A DNA stretch of 61,720 nt from CAZKGE01 sp964541695 (lineage in GTDB: Bacteria > Bacillota > Clostridia > Christensenellales > CAG-138). Shown here piece by piece: positions 1-7,498 of the stretch. The stretch lies in the NCBI GenBank assembly GCA_964541695.1, contig CAZIRB010000004.1:1-61720 (forward strand). Direction: 5' to 3'. The position numbers and the translations under genes were made by a program. Within the stretch, counting starts at the first letter, position 1. Each line of letters begins with the position of its first letter. Below the pieces are notes generated by a model. That model had not been told where the DNA came from, made no database searches, and saw nothing but the letters and a program-made list of their open reading frames with translations.

Positions 1-55
1 AACCACCGACACAGGGATTTTCAGTCCCTTGCTCTACCAGCTGAGCTACCGAGGC
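1..55 (-). tRNA. tRNA-Phe (GAA), 3' end cut by window edge
   Basis: Read on the minus strand from 55, the acceptor GCCTCGG is followed by T8-A9, a D arm beginning GCTC, and an anticodon arm with loop CTGAAAA, giving anticodon GAA. The T arm begins at the window edge, so the 3' part is missing. It is the last member of the Val-Asp-Phe cluster. Confidence 0.93.
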
Positions 56-61
56 AAAATA

Positions 62-138
62 TGGCGACCCGGAGGGGGCTCGAACCCCTGACCTCCAGCG
101 TGACAGGCTGGCGTACTAACCAACTGTACTACCGGGCC
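62..138 (-). tRNA. tRNA-Asp (GTC)
   Basis: Minus-strand cloverleaf. Acceptor GGCCCGG pairs with CCGGGTC, the anticodon loop is CTGTCAC (anticodon GTC), the T loop is TTCGAGC, the discriminator is G, and a CCA end is encoded at 64-62. Confidence 0.95.
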
Positions 139-146
139 AATCGCTT

Positions 147-222
147 TGGTGGGAACAACAGGGCTCGAACCTGTGACCCCTTGCTTGTAAGGCAAGTGCT
201 CTCCCAGCTGAGCTATGCTCCC
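147..222 (-). tRNA. tRNA-Val (TAC)
   Basis: Minus-strand cloverleaf. Acceptor GGGAGCA pairs with TGTTCCC, the anticodon loop is CTTACAA (anticodon TAC), the T loop is standard, the discriminator is A, and CCA is encoded. It is the promoter-proximal member of the cluster. Confidence 0.95.
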
Positions 223-247
223 CCACACACGCAAATGCGCAAGCATT

Positions 248-276
248 AGTATACCGTAGAAAATTGTCAGTGTCAA
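248..276 (-). promoter_or_regulatory. Sigma-A-like promoter of the tRNA-Val/Asp/Phe cluster
   Basis: On the minus strand TTGACA (276-271), a 17-bp spacer and TATACT (253-248) lie about 25 bases before tRNA-Val. This is a near-consensus promoter in the correct orientation. Confidence 0.85.
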
Positions 277-283
277 CGGAAAA

Positions 284-1288
284 TTAATCGAACGAATAGA
301 GCTGCCGCGCCATCTGATTGACCAGCGTTTCGTCCGCACAGTAGCAGCGTTTACCGCCAATCGAGACGGAATTGACCGGCAAAATCTTGTAATCGTAATT
401 GCCGGAAGGGATTTTTCTGGCAGCGTTGAGCAGCATCAAATACTGGCCCGTCGTCAGGTTTCCGTCCACGCAGCCCGAGGCCGCCGCCTTCATCGCGGCG
501 ATGCGGATCAGGCCGATCGACCGGATCTCTGTAACATAGGCCGACAAAAGCGTCTGCATTCTGGTGATGCGGATCAGCTCCTCGGCGCCGTCTCCCGCTC
601 CAATGTAGTCCGCCGCGGCCGTGCCGTCGACGCGCTTGCCAGCAAGCTCGACGCCGCCCGCCGCGTTGATGCAGTCCTTGAGCCCCTTCATCTCGAGCGA
701 TACGTACAGCGAAAAATCCACCGGCATCGCCGTGGACAGCGCGGCGAGCGCCGACTTGGCGCTTTTCTGGCGTGAGAGCGGCCGGTCGCCGGAATCCAAA
801 AGGTTCTTCGGCACGAATATCATCGTGCAGCTTTTATTGCGAATGGCGACGATGACGGCCACGTCCAGGCCGCCGTCCTTGGCAAAGCCAAGCAGCACGA
901 AATCCATGTTTTCGTCGGTGAACGAGGTTTTGCCGAGCCTGGTCAGCTCCGGCCCGGCCGTGGGCAATGGCAAAGCCTCGGGTGTTTCAAGCGCCGCGGG
1001 GCTTTCCGACGGCTCCGGCTCCGGCGTCACGACCGTGAACACCTCGGCCAGCGGCTCGGGCGTATTCGGCGCGGCGTCGCTCTGCACGTCGCTCTCCTCC
1101 GCCACGGGCGCGTCCGGCGACGGCTCCGGCTTGAGCTCGCGCGCGACAAAGCCGCCGAACAGCCGGATCACGGCGTACACGAACAAAAACGACAGCGCGA
1201 GAAAAGCCGCGGTCGCGGCCATCGTTTTTGCGCGCGGCTTTGCCAGGAGAGCTTTACCCGATTCGAGGATGCGTGCGAGCTGCTTCAT
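284..1288 (-). CDS. Divergent LytR-CpsA-Psr (LCP) family membrane protein
   Basis: A 334-residue protein. It has a short cytoplasmic N-terminus, one membrane helix at about residues 23-45, a Pro/Glu/Ala-rich linker to about residue 110 and an extracellular domain. That domain shows LCP-like core strands: FVLLGF, then a DVAVIVAI strand, IFVPKNLL, and a GLKDCINAAGGVEL segment. LCP enzymes normally transfer undecaprenyl-linked polymers to peptidoglycan. Several residues used for that chemistry look changed: the usual Arg before the conserved Asp is absent and the PRD-type motif reads PKN. It may therefore have a different or lost activity. The start has no strong ribosome binding site. It is divergent from the pantothenate kinase fusion, with about 90 bp between them. 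Confidence 0.7.
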   Translation of the reverse strand: MKQLARILESGKALLAKPRAKTMAATAAFLALSFLFVYAVIRLFGGFVARELKPEPSPDAPVAEESDVQSDAAPNTPEPLAEVFTVVTPEPEPSESPAALETPEALPLPTAGPELTRLGKTSFTDENMDFVLLGFAKDGGLDVAVIVAIRNKSCTMIFVPKNLLDSGDRPLSRQKSAKSALAALSTAMPVDFSLYVSLEMKGLKDCINAAGGVELAGKRVDGTAAADYIGAGDGAEELIRITRMQTLLSAYVTEIRSIGLIRIAAMKAAASGCVDGNLTTGQYLMLLNAARKIPSGNYDYKILPVNSVSIGGKRCYCADETLVNQMARQLYSFD

Positions 1289-1312
1289 GGCGCTTAGTTT
1301 GCGTCGTTTTCA

Positions 1313-1341
1313 TTGCCATATTCCGAAAAGGCGTATATAAT
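1313..1341 (+). promoter_or_regulatory. Sigma-A-like promoter of the ECF-S/PanK and hom pair
   Basis: TTGCCA (1313-1318), a 17-bp spacer and TATAAT (1336-1341) precede the start codon at 1378 by about 36 bases. Confidence 0.8.
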
Positions 1342-1377
1342 ATCCAAATAATATCAAGTAAGGACCAGTGATTTTCC

Positions 1378-2700
1378 ATGAAATCGGCAAGCTTGCGAAA
1401 TCTCGTTGCGGCGTCCATCCTGTCCGCACTCATCATCGTGATGTCCGTCATGCCGTTCACCGGCTACATCAGCTACGGCACGATCGAGATCACGACGCTG
1501 CACATCGTCGTCATCCTCGGCGCGGTGCTGCTCGGCTGGAAGTACGGCGCGCTGCTCGGCCTCGTCTGGGGCGTTACCTGTTTGATCCGCGCGTACGCGA
1601 CCGTCATCTATCTGCCGTTCGGGTTCGGCAACCCGCTCGTCTCCGTGCTGCCGCGCATACTCGTCGGCCTCGTCGCCGGCCTCGTGTTCGGCGCGCTGCA
1701 GAAGACGCGCGTGCGCACGACCGTTTCGCTATTGATCGCCACCGTGGCGGGCACGCTCACGAACACCGTGCTCGTGCTCACGGCCATGTCGATCTTCTGC
1801 CGCACGTCCATGGCCGCCGCCATCTCGACGATCATCAAGACGCTGATCAGCGTCAACGGCTCGATCGAGCTTGCCGCGGCGATCATCATCGTGCCCGCGA
1901 TCTATTTCGTGCTGCAGCCGCACGAGTCGGTGCTCGGCATCGACTTTGGCGCGTCCACCGTCAAGCTCGCCGTCGTGCAGCGCGGCCGCTGCATCAACGC
2001 CGTCCGCAAGCTCGACGACGAATCGCTCGATGCCGCGATCGACCGCGTGGGCGCGGCTGGCGTTTCGCGCGTCGCCATCACCGGCGTCGGCGCGTCGTTC
2101 GTCGAGGGCGATATCCGCGGCCTGCCGACCAAGCGCGTGGACGAGTTCATCTCGATGTACCGCGGCGCGGAGCGCTGCTCGGGAAAGCGCAACTGCCTGA
2201 TCGTCTCCGTCGGCACGGGCACGTCGTTCGTGCGGCTTACCCCCTTCCGCGCCTGGCACGTCGGCGGCACCGGCATCGGCGGCGGCATGCTGCGCGGCCT
2301 GTCCACAAAGCTCTGCGGCACGGGCGACCTCGCCGAGCTGACCGAGCTTGCCAAAAGCGGCCGGTACGAGAACGTCGACCTATTGCTGCGCGACGTGTGC
2401 AGCGGCACAATCAGTAACCTTAGGCCCGAGACGACCGTGGCCAACCTGCAGAAGCTCGACACCGCCTCACGCGAGGACACCGCGCTCGGCATCCTGAACC
2501 TAACGTTCCAGAGTATCGGCGTCATGGCTGCGTTCGCGGTCCAGAAGCACCTCACGCGCACGATCGTCGTCGTCGGCACGATCACCGATATGCCGATCGC
2601 TTCGGACATCTTCGCCGAGGTGGCCAAGCTCCACAACGTCACGTTCGTCATCCCCGTCAACGCGCCGTTCGTCACAGCCATCGGCGCCGCGACGCTATAA
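1378..2700 (+). CDS. Fusion: ECF transporter S component + type II pantothenate kinase
   Basis: A 440-residue two-domain protein. Residues 1 to about 180 are hydrophobic with about six membrane helices and look like an ECF-type vitamin transporter S component. From about residue 186 a soluble ASKHA-fold kinase begins: phosphate-1 motif GIDFGASTVKLAVV, then IVSVGTGTS, HVGGTGIGGG and a SREDTALGILNL segment, as in type II pantothenate kinases of the CoaW/Fumble group. The kinase would phosphorylate pantothenate in CoA synthesis, so the membrane half is plausibly a pantothenate (PanT-like) substrate-capture subunit. That specificity is inferred from the fusion. The frame is open throughout with no internal start needed. 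The ATG at 1378 follows a TAAGGA-like site, and hom follows after 22 bp. Confidence 0.85.
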   Translation: MKSASLRNLVAASILSALIIVMSVMPFTGYISYGTIEITTLHIVVILGAVLLGWKYGALLGLVWGVTCLIRAYATVIYLPFGFGNPLVSVLPRILVGLVAGLVFGALQKTRVRTTVSLLIATVAGTLTNTVLVLTAMSIFCRTSMAAAISTIIKTLISVNGSIELAAAIIIVPAIYFVLQPHESVLGIDFGASTVKLAVVQRGRCINAVRKLDDESLDAAIDRVGAAGVSRVAITGVGASFVEGDIRGLPTKRVDEFISMYRGAERCSGKRNCLIVSVGTGTSFVRLTPFRAWHVGGTGIGGGMLRGLSTKLCGTGDLAELTELAKSGRYENVDLLLRDVCSGTISNLRPETTVANLQKLDTASREDTALGILNLTFQSIGVMAAFAVQKHLTRTIVVVGTITDMPIASDIFAEVAKLHNVTFVIPVNAPFVTAIGAATL

Positions 2701-2722
2701 GTTCACCCGGAGGTACCCATCC

Positions 2723-4012
2723 ATGACGCAGATTTCCATCGCCATCCTCGGCTTCGGCACCGTCGGCCGCGGCGTATATCAGATTCTGACCGGGTCGCGC
2801 GGCGCTCTACGCGGCCGCGAGGGGCTCGACATCGAGGTCAGGCGCATCGTCGAGTGCGATATCGACCGCGCGGCAAGCTTCGGTCTCGCCCCGCGCGAGC
2901 GCATGACCGATTCGTTCGACGAGGTGCTCGCCGATTCCGATATCTCCGTCGTCGTCGAGTGCATCGGCGGCGTCGAACCCGCGCGGACCTACATCCTGCG
3001 CGCGCTCGAAGCCGGCAAGACCGTCGTGACCTCCAACAAGGAGGTCGTGAGCAAGCACTGGCACGAGTTCGTCGCCGCCGCGAAACAGAGCGGCGCGGGG
3101 CTGTACATCGAGGCGACCGTCTGCGGCGGCATCCCGGTCATCCGCACGCTGATCGACGGCATGCAGGGCAACAACATCACGCACGCAATGGGCATCGTCA
3201 ACGGCACGACGAACTATATCCTGACCAACATGGCCGAGAACAGCGCAGACTTTGCAGAAACGCTCCGCGAGGCGCAGAAGCTCGGTTACGCGGAGGCGAA
3301 CCCGACCGCGGACGTCGAGGGCTTCGACGCGGCGTATAAGCTGTCGATCCTCGGCTCGCTCGCGTTCCGCGCGCATCTGCCGGTGTCCGCCATCTACCGC
3401 GAGGGCATCACGAAGCTGACCGGCTCCGACTTTGCCGCGGCGCGCGAGCTCGGGTATGTCATCAAGCTCCTGGCGATCGGCAAAAACGACGCGGACGGCA
3501 TCGAGGCGCACGTGCACCCGGCCATGCTGAAGCGCTCGCACCCGCTCGCGACCGTTTCCGGCGTGTTCAACGCTGCGTTTTTTACCGGCGACGCCGTCGG
3601 CGATCTGATGCTGTACGGCCGCGGCGCGGGCTCGCTGCCGACGGGCAGCGCGATCGTCTCCGACATCATCTACGCCTGCCATGCGCAAGGAAGCCACAAG
3701 CTTCCCGCGTTTACGCTGGAGGCCGACCTTGCCAAGGATGTGCGCTTCAATCCGGACTTTACCTGCGGCGGCTGCGTGCGGCTGCATCTCGACAATTCCG
3801 CGCAGGCGGCCGCCGAGGTGACGGACGCGTTCGCGCATGCAGGCGTCGCCGTGGAAAGCATTCTGCAGCTCTCCGACTCGACCGAGACGGCGTCGCATGT
3901 CGCCGTGCTGACGCGCCCCGCTAAGGAAAGCATGCTGCAGGCGGCGCTTGCCTCGCTTCGGCTGCTGCCATGCATCAAGGCCGTGGACAGCTATCTGCGC
4001 GTGGAAGCGTAG
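2723..4012 (+). CDS. hom: Homoserine dehydrogenase
   Basis: A 429-residue protein of the usual length for the monofunctional enzyme that reduces aspartate semialdehyde to homoserine in Thr/Met synthesis. Visible parts are the N-terminal NAD(P)-binding GFGTVGRGV loop, TSNKEVV, the catalytic-domain signature near GGIPVIRTL and NGTTNYIL, a PTADVEGFDAAYK stretch, and a C-terminal ACT domain from about residue 345 expected to sense threonine. GGAGG at 2708-2712 fixes the ATG. It lies 22 bp after the ECF-S/PanK gene and is probably co-transcribed with it. A GC-rich hairpin follows at 4055-4081. Confidence 0.97.
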   Translation: MTQISIAILGFGTVGRGVYQILTGSRGALRGREGLDIEVRRIVECDIDRAASFGLAPRERMTDSFDEVLADSDISVVVECIGGVEPARTYILRALEAGKTVVTSNKEVVSKHWHEFVAAAKQSGAGLYIEATVCGGIPVIRTLIDGMQGNNITHAMGIVNGTTNYILTNMAENSADFAETLREAQKLGYAEANPTADVEGFDAAYKLSILGSLAFRAHLPVSAIYREGITKLTGSDFAAARELGYVIKLLAIGKNDADGIEAHVHPAMLKRSHPLATVSGVFNAAFFTGDAVGDLMLYGRGAGSLPTGSAIVSDIIYACHAQGSHKLPAFTLEADLAKDVRFNPDFTCGGCVRLHLDNSAQAAAEVTDAFAHAGVAVESILQLSDSTETASHVAVLTRPAKESMLQAALASLRLLPCIKAVDSYLRVEA

Positions 4013-4054
4013 CAAAGGAGTAAAGGTTATTGGTTATTCGGCCTGGAGATTGCG

Positions 4055-4081
4055 GCGCCGCGCGCAACAAGCGCGCGGCGC
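4055..4081 (+). terminator. GC-rich hairpin downstream of hom
   Basis: GCGCCGCGCGC (4055-4065), loop AACAA and the exact complement (4071-4081) form an 11-bp stem. No T-run follows, so it is a weak terminator candidate or an mRNA-end hairpin. The rest of 4013-4202 shows nothing recognisable. Confidence 0.5.
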
Positions 4082-4202
4082 TGTGTACGCAGCGGTTCAG
4101 GCGGATGTGGGTGTGGTATGGGCGTGGGCATGGGCGCGCTTTGATTCATTTCAGCACCCTGCCTGATCTCGTTCGCCGCGCGCGGAAATTCCCAAAAAAG
4201 CC

Positions 4203-4231
4203 TTGCAAAAGGAGCGCCGTTTCGCTATAAT
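4203..4231 (+). promoter_or_regulatory. Sigma-A-like promoter of tRNA-Thr
   Basis: TTGCAA (4203-4208), a 17-bp spacer and TATAAT (4226-4231) end 23 bases before the tRNA-Thr 5' end. Confidence 0.85.
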
Positions 4232-4254
4232 GATTGACGTTGCATGCGAGAAAT

Positions 4255-4330
4255 GCTGATGTAGCTCAGTCGGTAGAGCACCTCATTGGTAATGAGGAGG
4301 TAGGCAGTTCGAATCTGCTCATCAGCTCCA
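4255..4330 (+). tRNA. tRNA-Thr (GGT)
   Basis: Acceptor GCTGATG pairs with CATCAGC. The anticodon loop TTGGTAA lies between CCTCA and TGAGG and gives anticodon GGT. The T loop is TTCGAAT, the discriminator is T, and CCA is encoded at 4328-4330. Its last 20 bases (4311-4330) are the left edge of a tandem repeat. Confidence 0.96.
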
Positions 4331-4768
4331 AAAGTGAAGGGCACCCGCCAGGGTGTCCTTCACTTTTGGTTTCACGATTGAGGCAGATTCGAAGGGCGCG
4401 ATGTGGAGAAGCCGCAAAAACGCGCCGGTGACGCGTTTTTACGCGCCCAGTGTTTTCGTGACAGGCCGTCGCGCGCAGCGCAAAGCGCAAGGGCGGCGAT
4501 GCCGATGTCCGAAAACCGAATCTGCTCATCAGCTCCAAAAGTGAAGGGCACCCGCCAGGGTGTCCTTCACTTTTGGTTTCACGATTGAGGCAGATTCGAA
4601 GGGCGCGATGTGGAGAAGCCGCAAAAACGCGCCGGTGACGCGTTTTTACGCGCCCAGTGTTTTCGTGACAGGCCGTCGCGCGCAGCGCAACGCGCAGGGG
4701 CGGCGATGCCGATGTCCGAAAACCGAATCTGCTCACCAGCCCCAAAAGTGAAGGGCACCCGCCAGGGT
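4311..4768 (+). repeat. 207-bp tandem repeat seeded in the 3' end of tRNA-Thr
   Basis: The 20-bp tRNA 3' end at 4311 recurs at 4518 (exact) and 4725 (two mismatches), each exactly 207 bp apart. Unit 1 (4311-4517) and unit 2 (4518-4724) are nearly identical. A third, partial unit ends at a true terminator near 4768. Each unit starts with tRNA T-arm/acceptor sequence followed by a hairpin. Open frames across the units are by-products of the repeat. Confidence 0.95.
4330..4367 (+). terminator. Long hairpin directly after tRNA-Thr (copied at 4537-4574)
   Basis: A 17-bp stem, AAAAGTGAAGGGCACCC against GGGTGTCCTTCACTTTT with one G-T pair, closes a GCCA loop and ends in TTTT. It begins at the tRNA CCA end, so it probably terminates or helps process the tRNA transcript. 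The same hairpin is present in repeat unit 2. Confidence 0.65.
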
Positions 4769-4776
4769 GCGTTTTT
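4755..4776 (+). terminator. Intrinsic terminator ending the tRNA-Thr repeat array
   Basis: GCACCC, loop GCCA and GGGTGC are followed by GTTTTTGTTTT. The third repeat copy has lost the distal stem half and gained a T-run, making a classical terminator. Confidence 0.75.
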
Positions 4777-4876
4777 GTTTTGGGGATTAGAAATTATATG
4801 AGGACTCCGCCCTCATACTCCCGCTTCTTTTCTTGAAGAAAAGAAGCAAAAGACAGGAAAATTGCCGGAATTATAT

Positions 4877-5239
4877 GCGGAGCCCCGCAAAAAAGGCCGC
4901 CGGAANNNNNNNNNNNNNNNNNNNNNNNNNNNNNNNNNNNNNNNNNNNNNNNNNNNNNNNNNNNNNNNNNNNNNNNNNNNNNNNNNNNNNNNNNNNNNNN
5001 NNNNNGCGTTCTCTATTCCCAAAATCCGTTTCCGTTGGGCCACCCTCCCCTGCGAGGATTTCAAAGGGACATGTCCCTTTGGCGGGAAGCGGGGCGGAGC
5101 CCCGCAAAAAAGGCCGCCGGAAGCGTTCTCTATTCCCAAAATCCGTTTCCGTTGGGCCACCCTCCCCTGCGAGGATTCCAAAGGGATGTGTCCCTTTGGC
5201 GGGAAGCGGGACGGAGCCCCGCAAAAAAGGCCGCCGGAG
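4877..5239 (+). repeat. 117-bp tandem repeat array, interrupted by an assembly gap
   Basis: Two adjacent units (5006-5122, 5123-5239) have a 117-bp period and few differences. The end of another unit (4877-4905) abuts the left edge of the gap. Each unit holds two inverted repeats: CAAAGGG...CCCTTTGG, then a GGGGC-GGA-GCCCC hairpin followed by GCAAAAAAGGCCGCCGG. No gene is supported anywhere in 4331-5426. Confidence 0.9.
4906..5005. other. Assembly gap (100 N) inside the 117-bp array
   Basis: Exactly 100 N. The flanks are partial copies of the same 117-bp unit, so the true number of units is unknown. Confidence 0.99.
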
Positions 5240-5253
5240 GCGCTGCCTCCGGC
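5224..5253 (-). terminator. Intrinsic terminator at the end of the leftward operon
   Basis: On the minus strand GCCGGAGGC, loop AGC and GCCTCCGGC are followed by GGCC and TTTTTT. It lies about 175 bp beyond the last leftward gene and could end the 22-gene block. Bases 5254-5426 show nothing else. Confidence 0.7.
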
Positions 5254-5426
5254 GTGTTCTGTTCTATTCCCTAGCAAAGGCCGAAACTCCTGCCCCGGCT
5301 GTAACAGAGAATACGTCATACCTGCAGACAGGCACAGGCAAACCAACCGAACCGCGCTCTAGGAAACCTTCCATACCCCCAGCCGCGGTCCACGTTCTCC
5401 CTTGCTCTTCGCTTCCCCCGGCCCCT

Positions 5427-5903
5427 CTACGGCAGTTCGATCGTGCAGGGCCCGCTAAGCGGCTTTACCACAATGTCGTTTGCGGGCGTGTTGGGCGGCA
5501 GGATCGCGAGCACGGCGGTGCGGCCCTTGCCGCAGGCAAACGGCGCGTAATGCCATACGCCGGGATACAGCGACACCGCCGTTCCGGCGGGGATGAAAAA
5601 CGCCTCGTAAACGGCCTCGTTCGGGTCGTCGCACGGCGTGCCGAAACAGGCCGCGCAGTCGCCGTTCAGCACGATCCAGCCCTCCTCGGTGCCTGTATGC
5701 ATCTCCATCTGCTCCATCACGGCGGGCTGTGGGTCCTCGTGCAGCACGCCGATACCGCAGACCGGGCTGCCCAGCGCCACGCTGCCCACGTCCGGATAAT
5801 AGGCCAGCGGCGCCAAGGGGTCCGCGTCGCAGTCGAACACATTGACGAAGCGGCCGTACGGTTTAAACGCCTCCTCAGTCAGGGGCCTTGCGATCAGCTT
5901 CAT
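5427..5903 (-). CDS. Ureidoglycolate lyase (AllA)-like cupin protein
   Basis: A 158-residue protein that begins MKLIARPLTEEAFKPYG and has the LYPGVWHYAP segment typical of the AllA cupin family. True AllA cleaves ureidoglycolate to glyoxylate and urea. No other purine or allantoin gene is present here, so the member at the end of this sugar regulon probably acts on another small hydroxy-acid or sugar-acid. AAAGGAGG lies a few bases before the ATG at 5903. It is the last gene of the leftward block, 64 bp after the second PIG-L gene. Confidence 0.7.
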   Translation of the reverse strand: MKLIARPLTEEAFKPYGRFVNVFDCDADPLAPLAYYPDVGSVALGSPVCGIGVLHEDPQPAVMEQMEMHTGTEEGWIVLNGDCAACFGTPCDDPNEAVYEAFFIPAGTAVSLYPGVWHYAPFACGKGRTAVLAILPPNTPANDIVVKPLSGPCTIELP

Positions 5904-5967
5904 GCTGTTCCCTCCTTTTTTAAAAAAGGGCCGCGAGAGCGCGGCCCGTCCGGATAAAACGCTTGCG

Positions 5968-6693
5968 TTACGGGAGGAGTTTGTGCGCGCCGCAGATCAC
6001 GGGCCAGTCCGTACAGAGCGTGTACGCCTCGACGTACTCGACGCCCGGCGTGCCGCAGGCGGCCGCATAGAACTTGTTCTCGCGCACGATCATGTCCGCG
6101 TAGTCCACGCCGAACGCGTCGCGGCACCAGTCGCCCTGCTGCGACGCGTGGCAGTGGAACATCTTCATCTTGGTCTCGAACGTGTCCGTAATGTCCACAA
6201 AATACTGCGGCTTCGTCTTGTCGCTCAGGCCCCCGTGCGGCGTGCAGTAGAACATCGGCGGGATGTGGTCGATCACGGGATGCTCGGTCTCCATCAGCTT
6301 TACGGTCGCAAGTATGCGCGCCTCGAACGCAAGGTAGCCGGTGATGTCGTGGTCCTGGTTGTAGTCCTTAAACGGCGGCGGCGCGAATATCACGTCCGGC
6401 CGCGCGCGCCGCACCGTCTCGATGAACGTCATGCGCGTCTCGCGGTTGTCGAATATCATCTCGTCCTCGTAGCCGAGCCAGAGCAGCGTTGCGCCGATCA
6501 CGTCCGCGGAGTTCTGCGCCTCCTGCTTGCGCATGGCGGCGATCTCGGCGCGCGGCTTGCCGTAGGAGCCGATCTCGCCGTTCGTCGCGACGCACATAAA
6601 TATCTCGTCGCCGCGGTTCTTCATCTTGGCCAGCGTCCCCGCCATCCGGAACTCGATGTCGTCCGGATGCGCACCAAATGCCAATACTCTCAT
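5968..6693 (-). CDS. PIG-L family zinc deacetylase (copy 2)
   Basis: A 241-residue LmbE/PIG-L protein. It has the zinc motif AHPDDIE near the N-terminus and a second cluster around NQDHDITGY, expected to hydrolyse N-acetyl groups from an amino sugar or related compound. AAAGGAG seven bases upstream selects the ATG at 6693 over an in-frame codon at 6729. It is co-linear over its whole length with the next gene upstream (6751-7476), differing by scattered substitutions, which indicates a local duplication. Being last but one in the BMC regulon suggests a role in trimming an acetylated substrate. Confidence 0.85.
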   Translation of the reverse strand: MRVLAFGAHPDDIEFRMAGTLAKMKNRGDEIFMCVATNGEIGSYGKPRAEIAAMRKQEAQNSADVIGATLLWLGYEDEMIFDNRETRMTFIETVRRARPDVIFAPPPFKDYNQDHDITGYLAFEARILATVKLMETEHPVIDHIPPMFYCTPHGGLSDKTKPQYFVDITDTFETKMKMFHCHASQQGDWCRDAFGVDYADMIVRENKFYAAACGTPGVEYVEAYTLCTDWPVICGAHKLLP

Positions 6694-6750
6694 CGCCTGA
6701 TTCTCCTTTTTCTGAATATTTCGCAACAAAGAACAGCTTGTTTGCCGGCG

Positions 6751-7476
6751 CTACGGCAGCAGCTTATGCGCGCCGCAGATCACGGGCCAGTCGGTGCAGA
6801 GCGTAAACGCCTCGACGTAGTTGACCCCCGGCGTGCCGCAGGCCGCGGCAAAGTATTCGTTCGCGCGCACGATCATGTCTGCATAGTCCACGCCGAACGC
6901 GTCGCGGCACCAGTCGCCCTGCTGCGACGCGTGGCAGTGGAACATCTTAAGCTTCGTTTCGAACGTGTCCGTGATGTCTACGAAATACTGCGGGGAAATG
7001 CGGTTCTGCAGGGAGCCCGCCGGCATGCAGTAGAACATCGCCGGGATGTGGCCGACGACGTCGTGCTTGGTCGCCATCAGCTTGACCGTCGACAAAATCC
7101 GCGCCTGAAACGCCAGATAGCCCGTCGCGTCGTGGTCCTGGTTGTAGTCCAGAAACGGCGGCGGCGCGAACACGACGTCCGGCCGCGCGGCGCGCATGAC
7201 CTCAATGAAATCCATGCGCGTTTTCCGCTCGTCAAACAGCATCTCGTCCTCGTAGCCGAGCCAGAACAACGTCGCGCCGATGACGGCCGCGGACGCTTCC
7301 GCCTCCTTTTTGCGCAGCGCTGCGATCTCCTGCCGCGTCATGCCGTAGGAGCCGATCTCGCCGTTTGTGGCCACGCACATGAATATCTCGTCGCCGCGGT
7401 TCTTCATCTTGGCCAGCGTGCCGGCCATCTGGAACTCGATGTCGTCGGGATGCGCGCCGAACGCCAGTACCCGCAT
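6751..7476 (-). CDS. PIG-L family zinc deacetylase (copy 1)
   Basis: 241 residues, the same length and layout as its neighbour at 5968. It carries AHPDDIE at residues 8-14, the GYEDEMLFDERKTRMDF segment, and NQDHDATGY. The C-terminus PVICGAHKLLP is identical in both copies. An AAAGGGG-type ribosome binding site precedes the ATG. It follows the TIM-barrel gene by 22 bp, so the two are almost certainly co-transcribed. Divergence between the copies points to two related substrates or a hetero-oligomer rather than a recent assembly duplicate. Confidence 0.85.
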   Translation of the reverse strand: MRVLAFGAHPDDIEFQMAGTLAKMKNRGDEIFMCVATNGEIGSYGMTRQEIAALRKKEAEASAAVIGATLFWLGYEDEMLFDERKTRMDFIEVMRAARPDVVFAPPPFLDYNQDHDATGYLAFQARILSTVKLMATKHDVVGHIPAMFYCMPAGSLQNRISPQYFVDITDTFETKLKMFHCHASQQGDWCRDAFGVDYADMIVRANEYFAAACGTPGVNYVEAFTLCTDWPVICGAHKLLP

Positions 7477-7498
7477 ATGCCTTTCCCCTTTCGTTGCA

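Noticed and set aside
2700..2723. T-box or lysine/threonine attenuator before hom
   Set aside because: Only 22 bp separate hom from the upstream gene, and the promoter at 1313-1341 leaves no room for a leader RNA.
4266..4801. Small frames repeated in the tRNA-Thr array
   Set aside because: The period of 207 is a multiple of three, so any open frame repeats automatically. There are no ribosome binding sites, and the frames include tRNA and terminator sequence.
4311..5239. CRISPR array
   Set aside because: The units (207 bp and 117 bp) abut directly, with no short repeats and unique spacers and no cas genes nearby.
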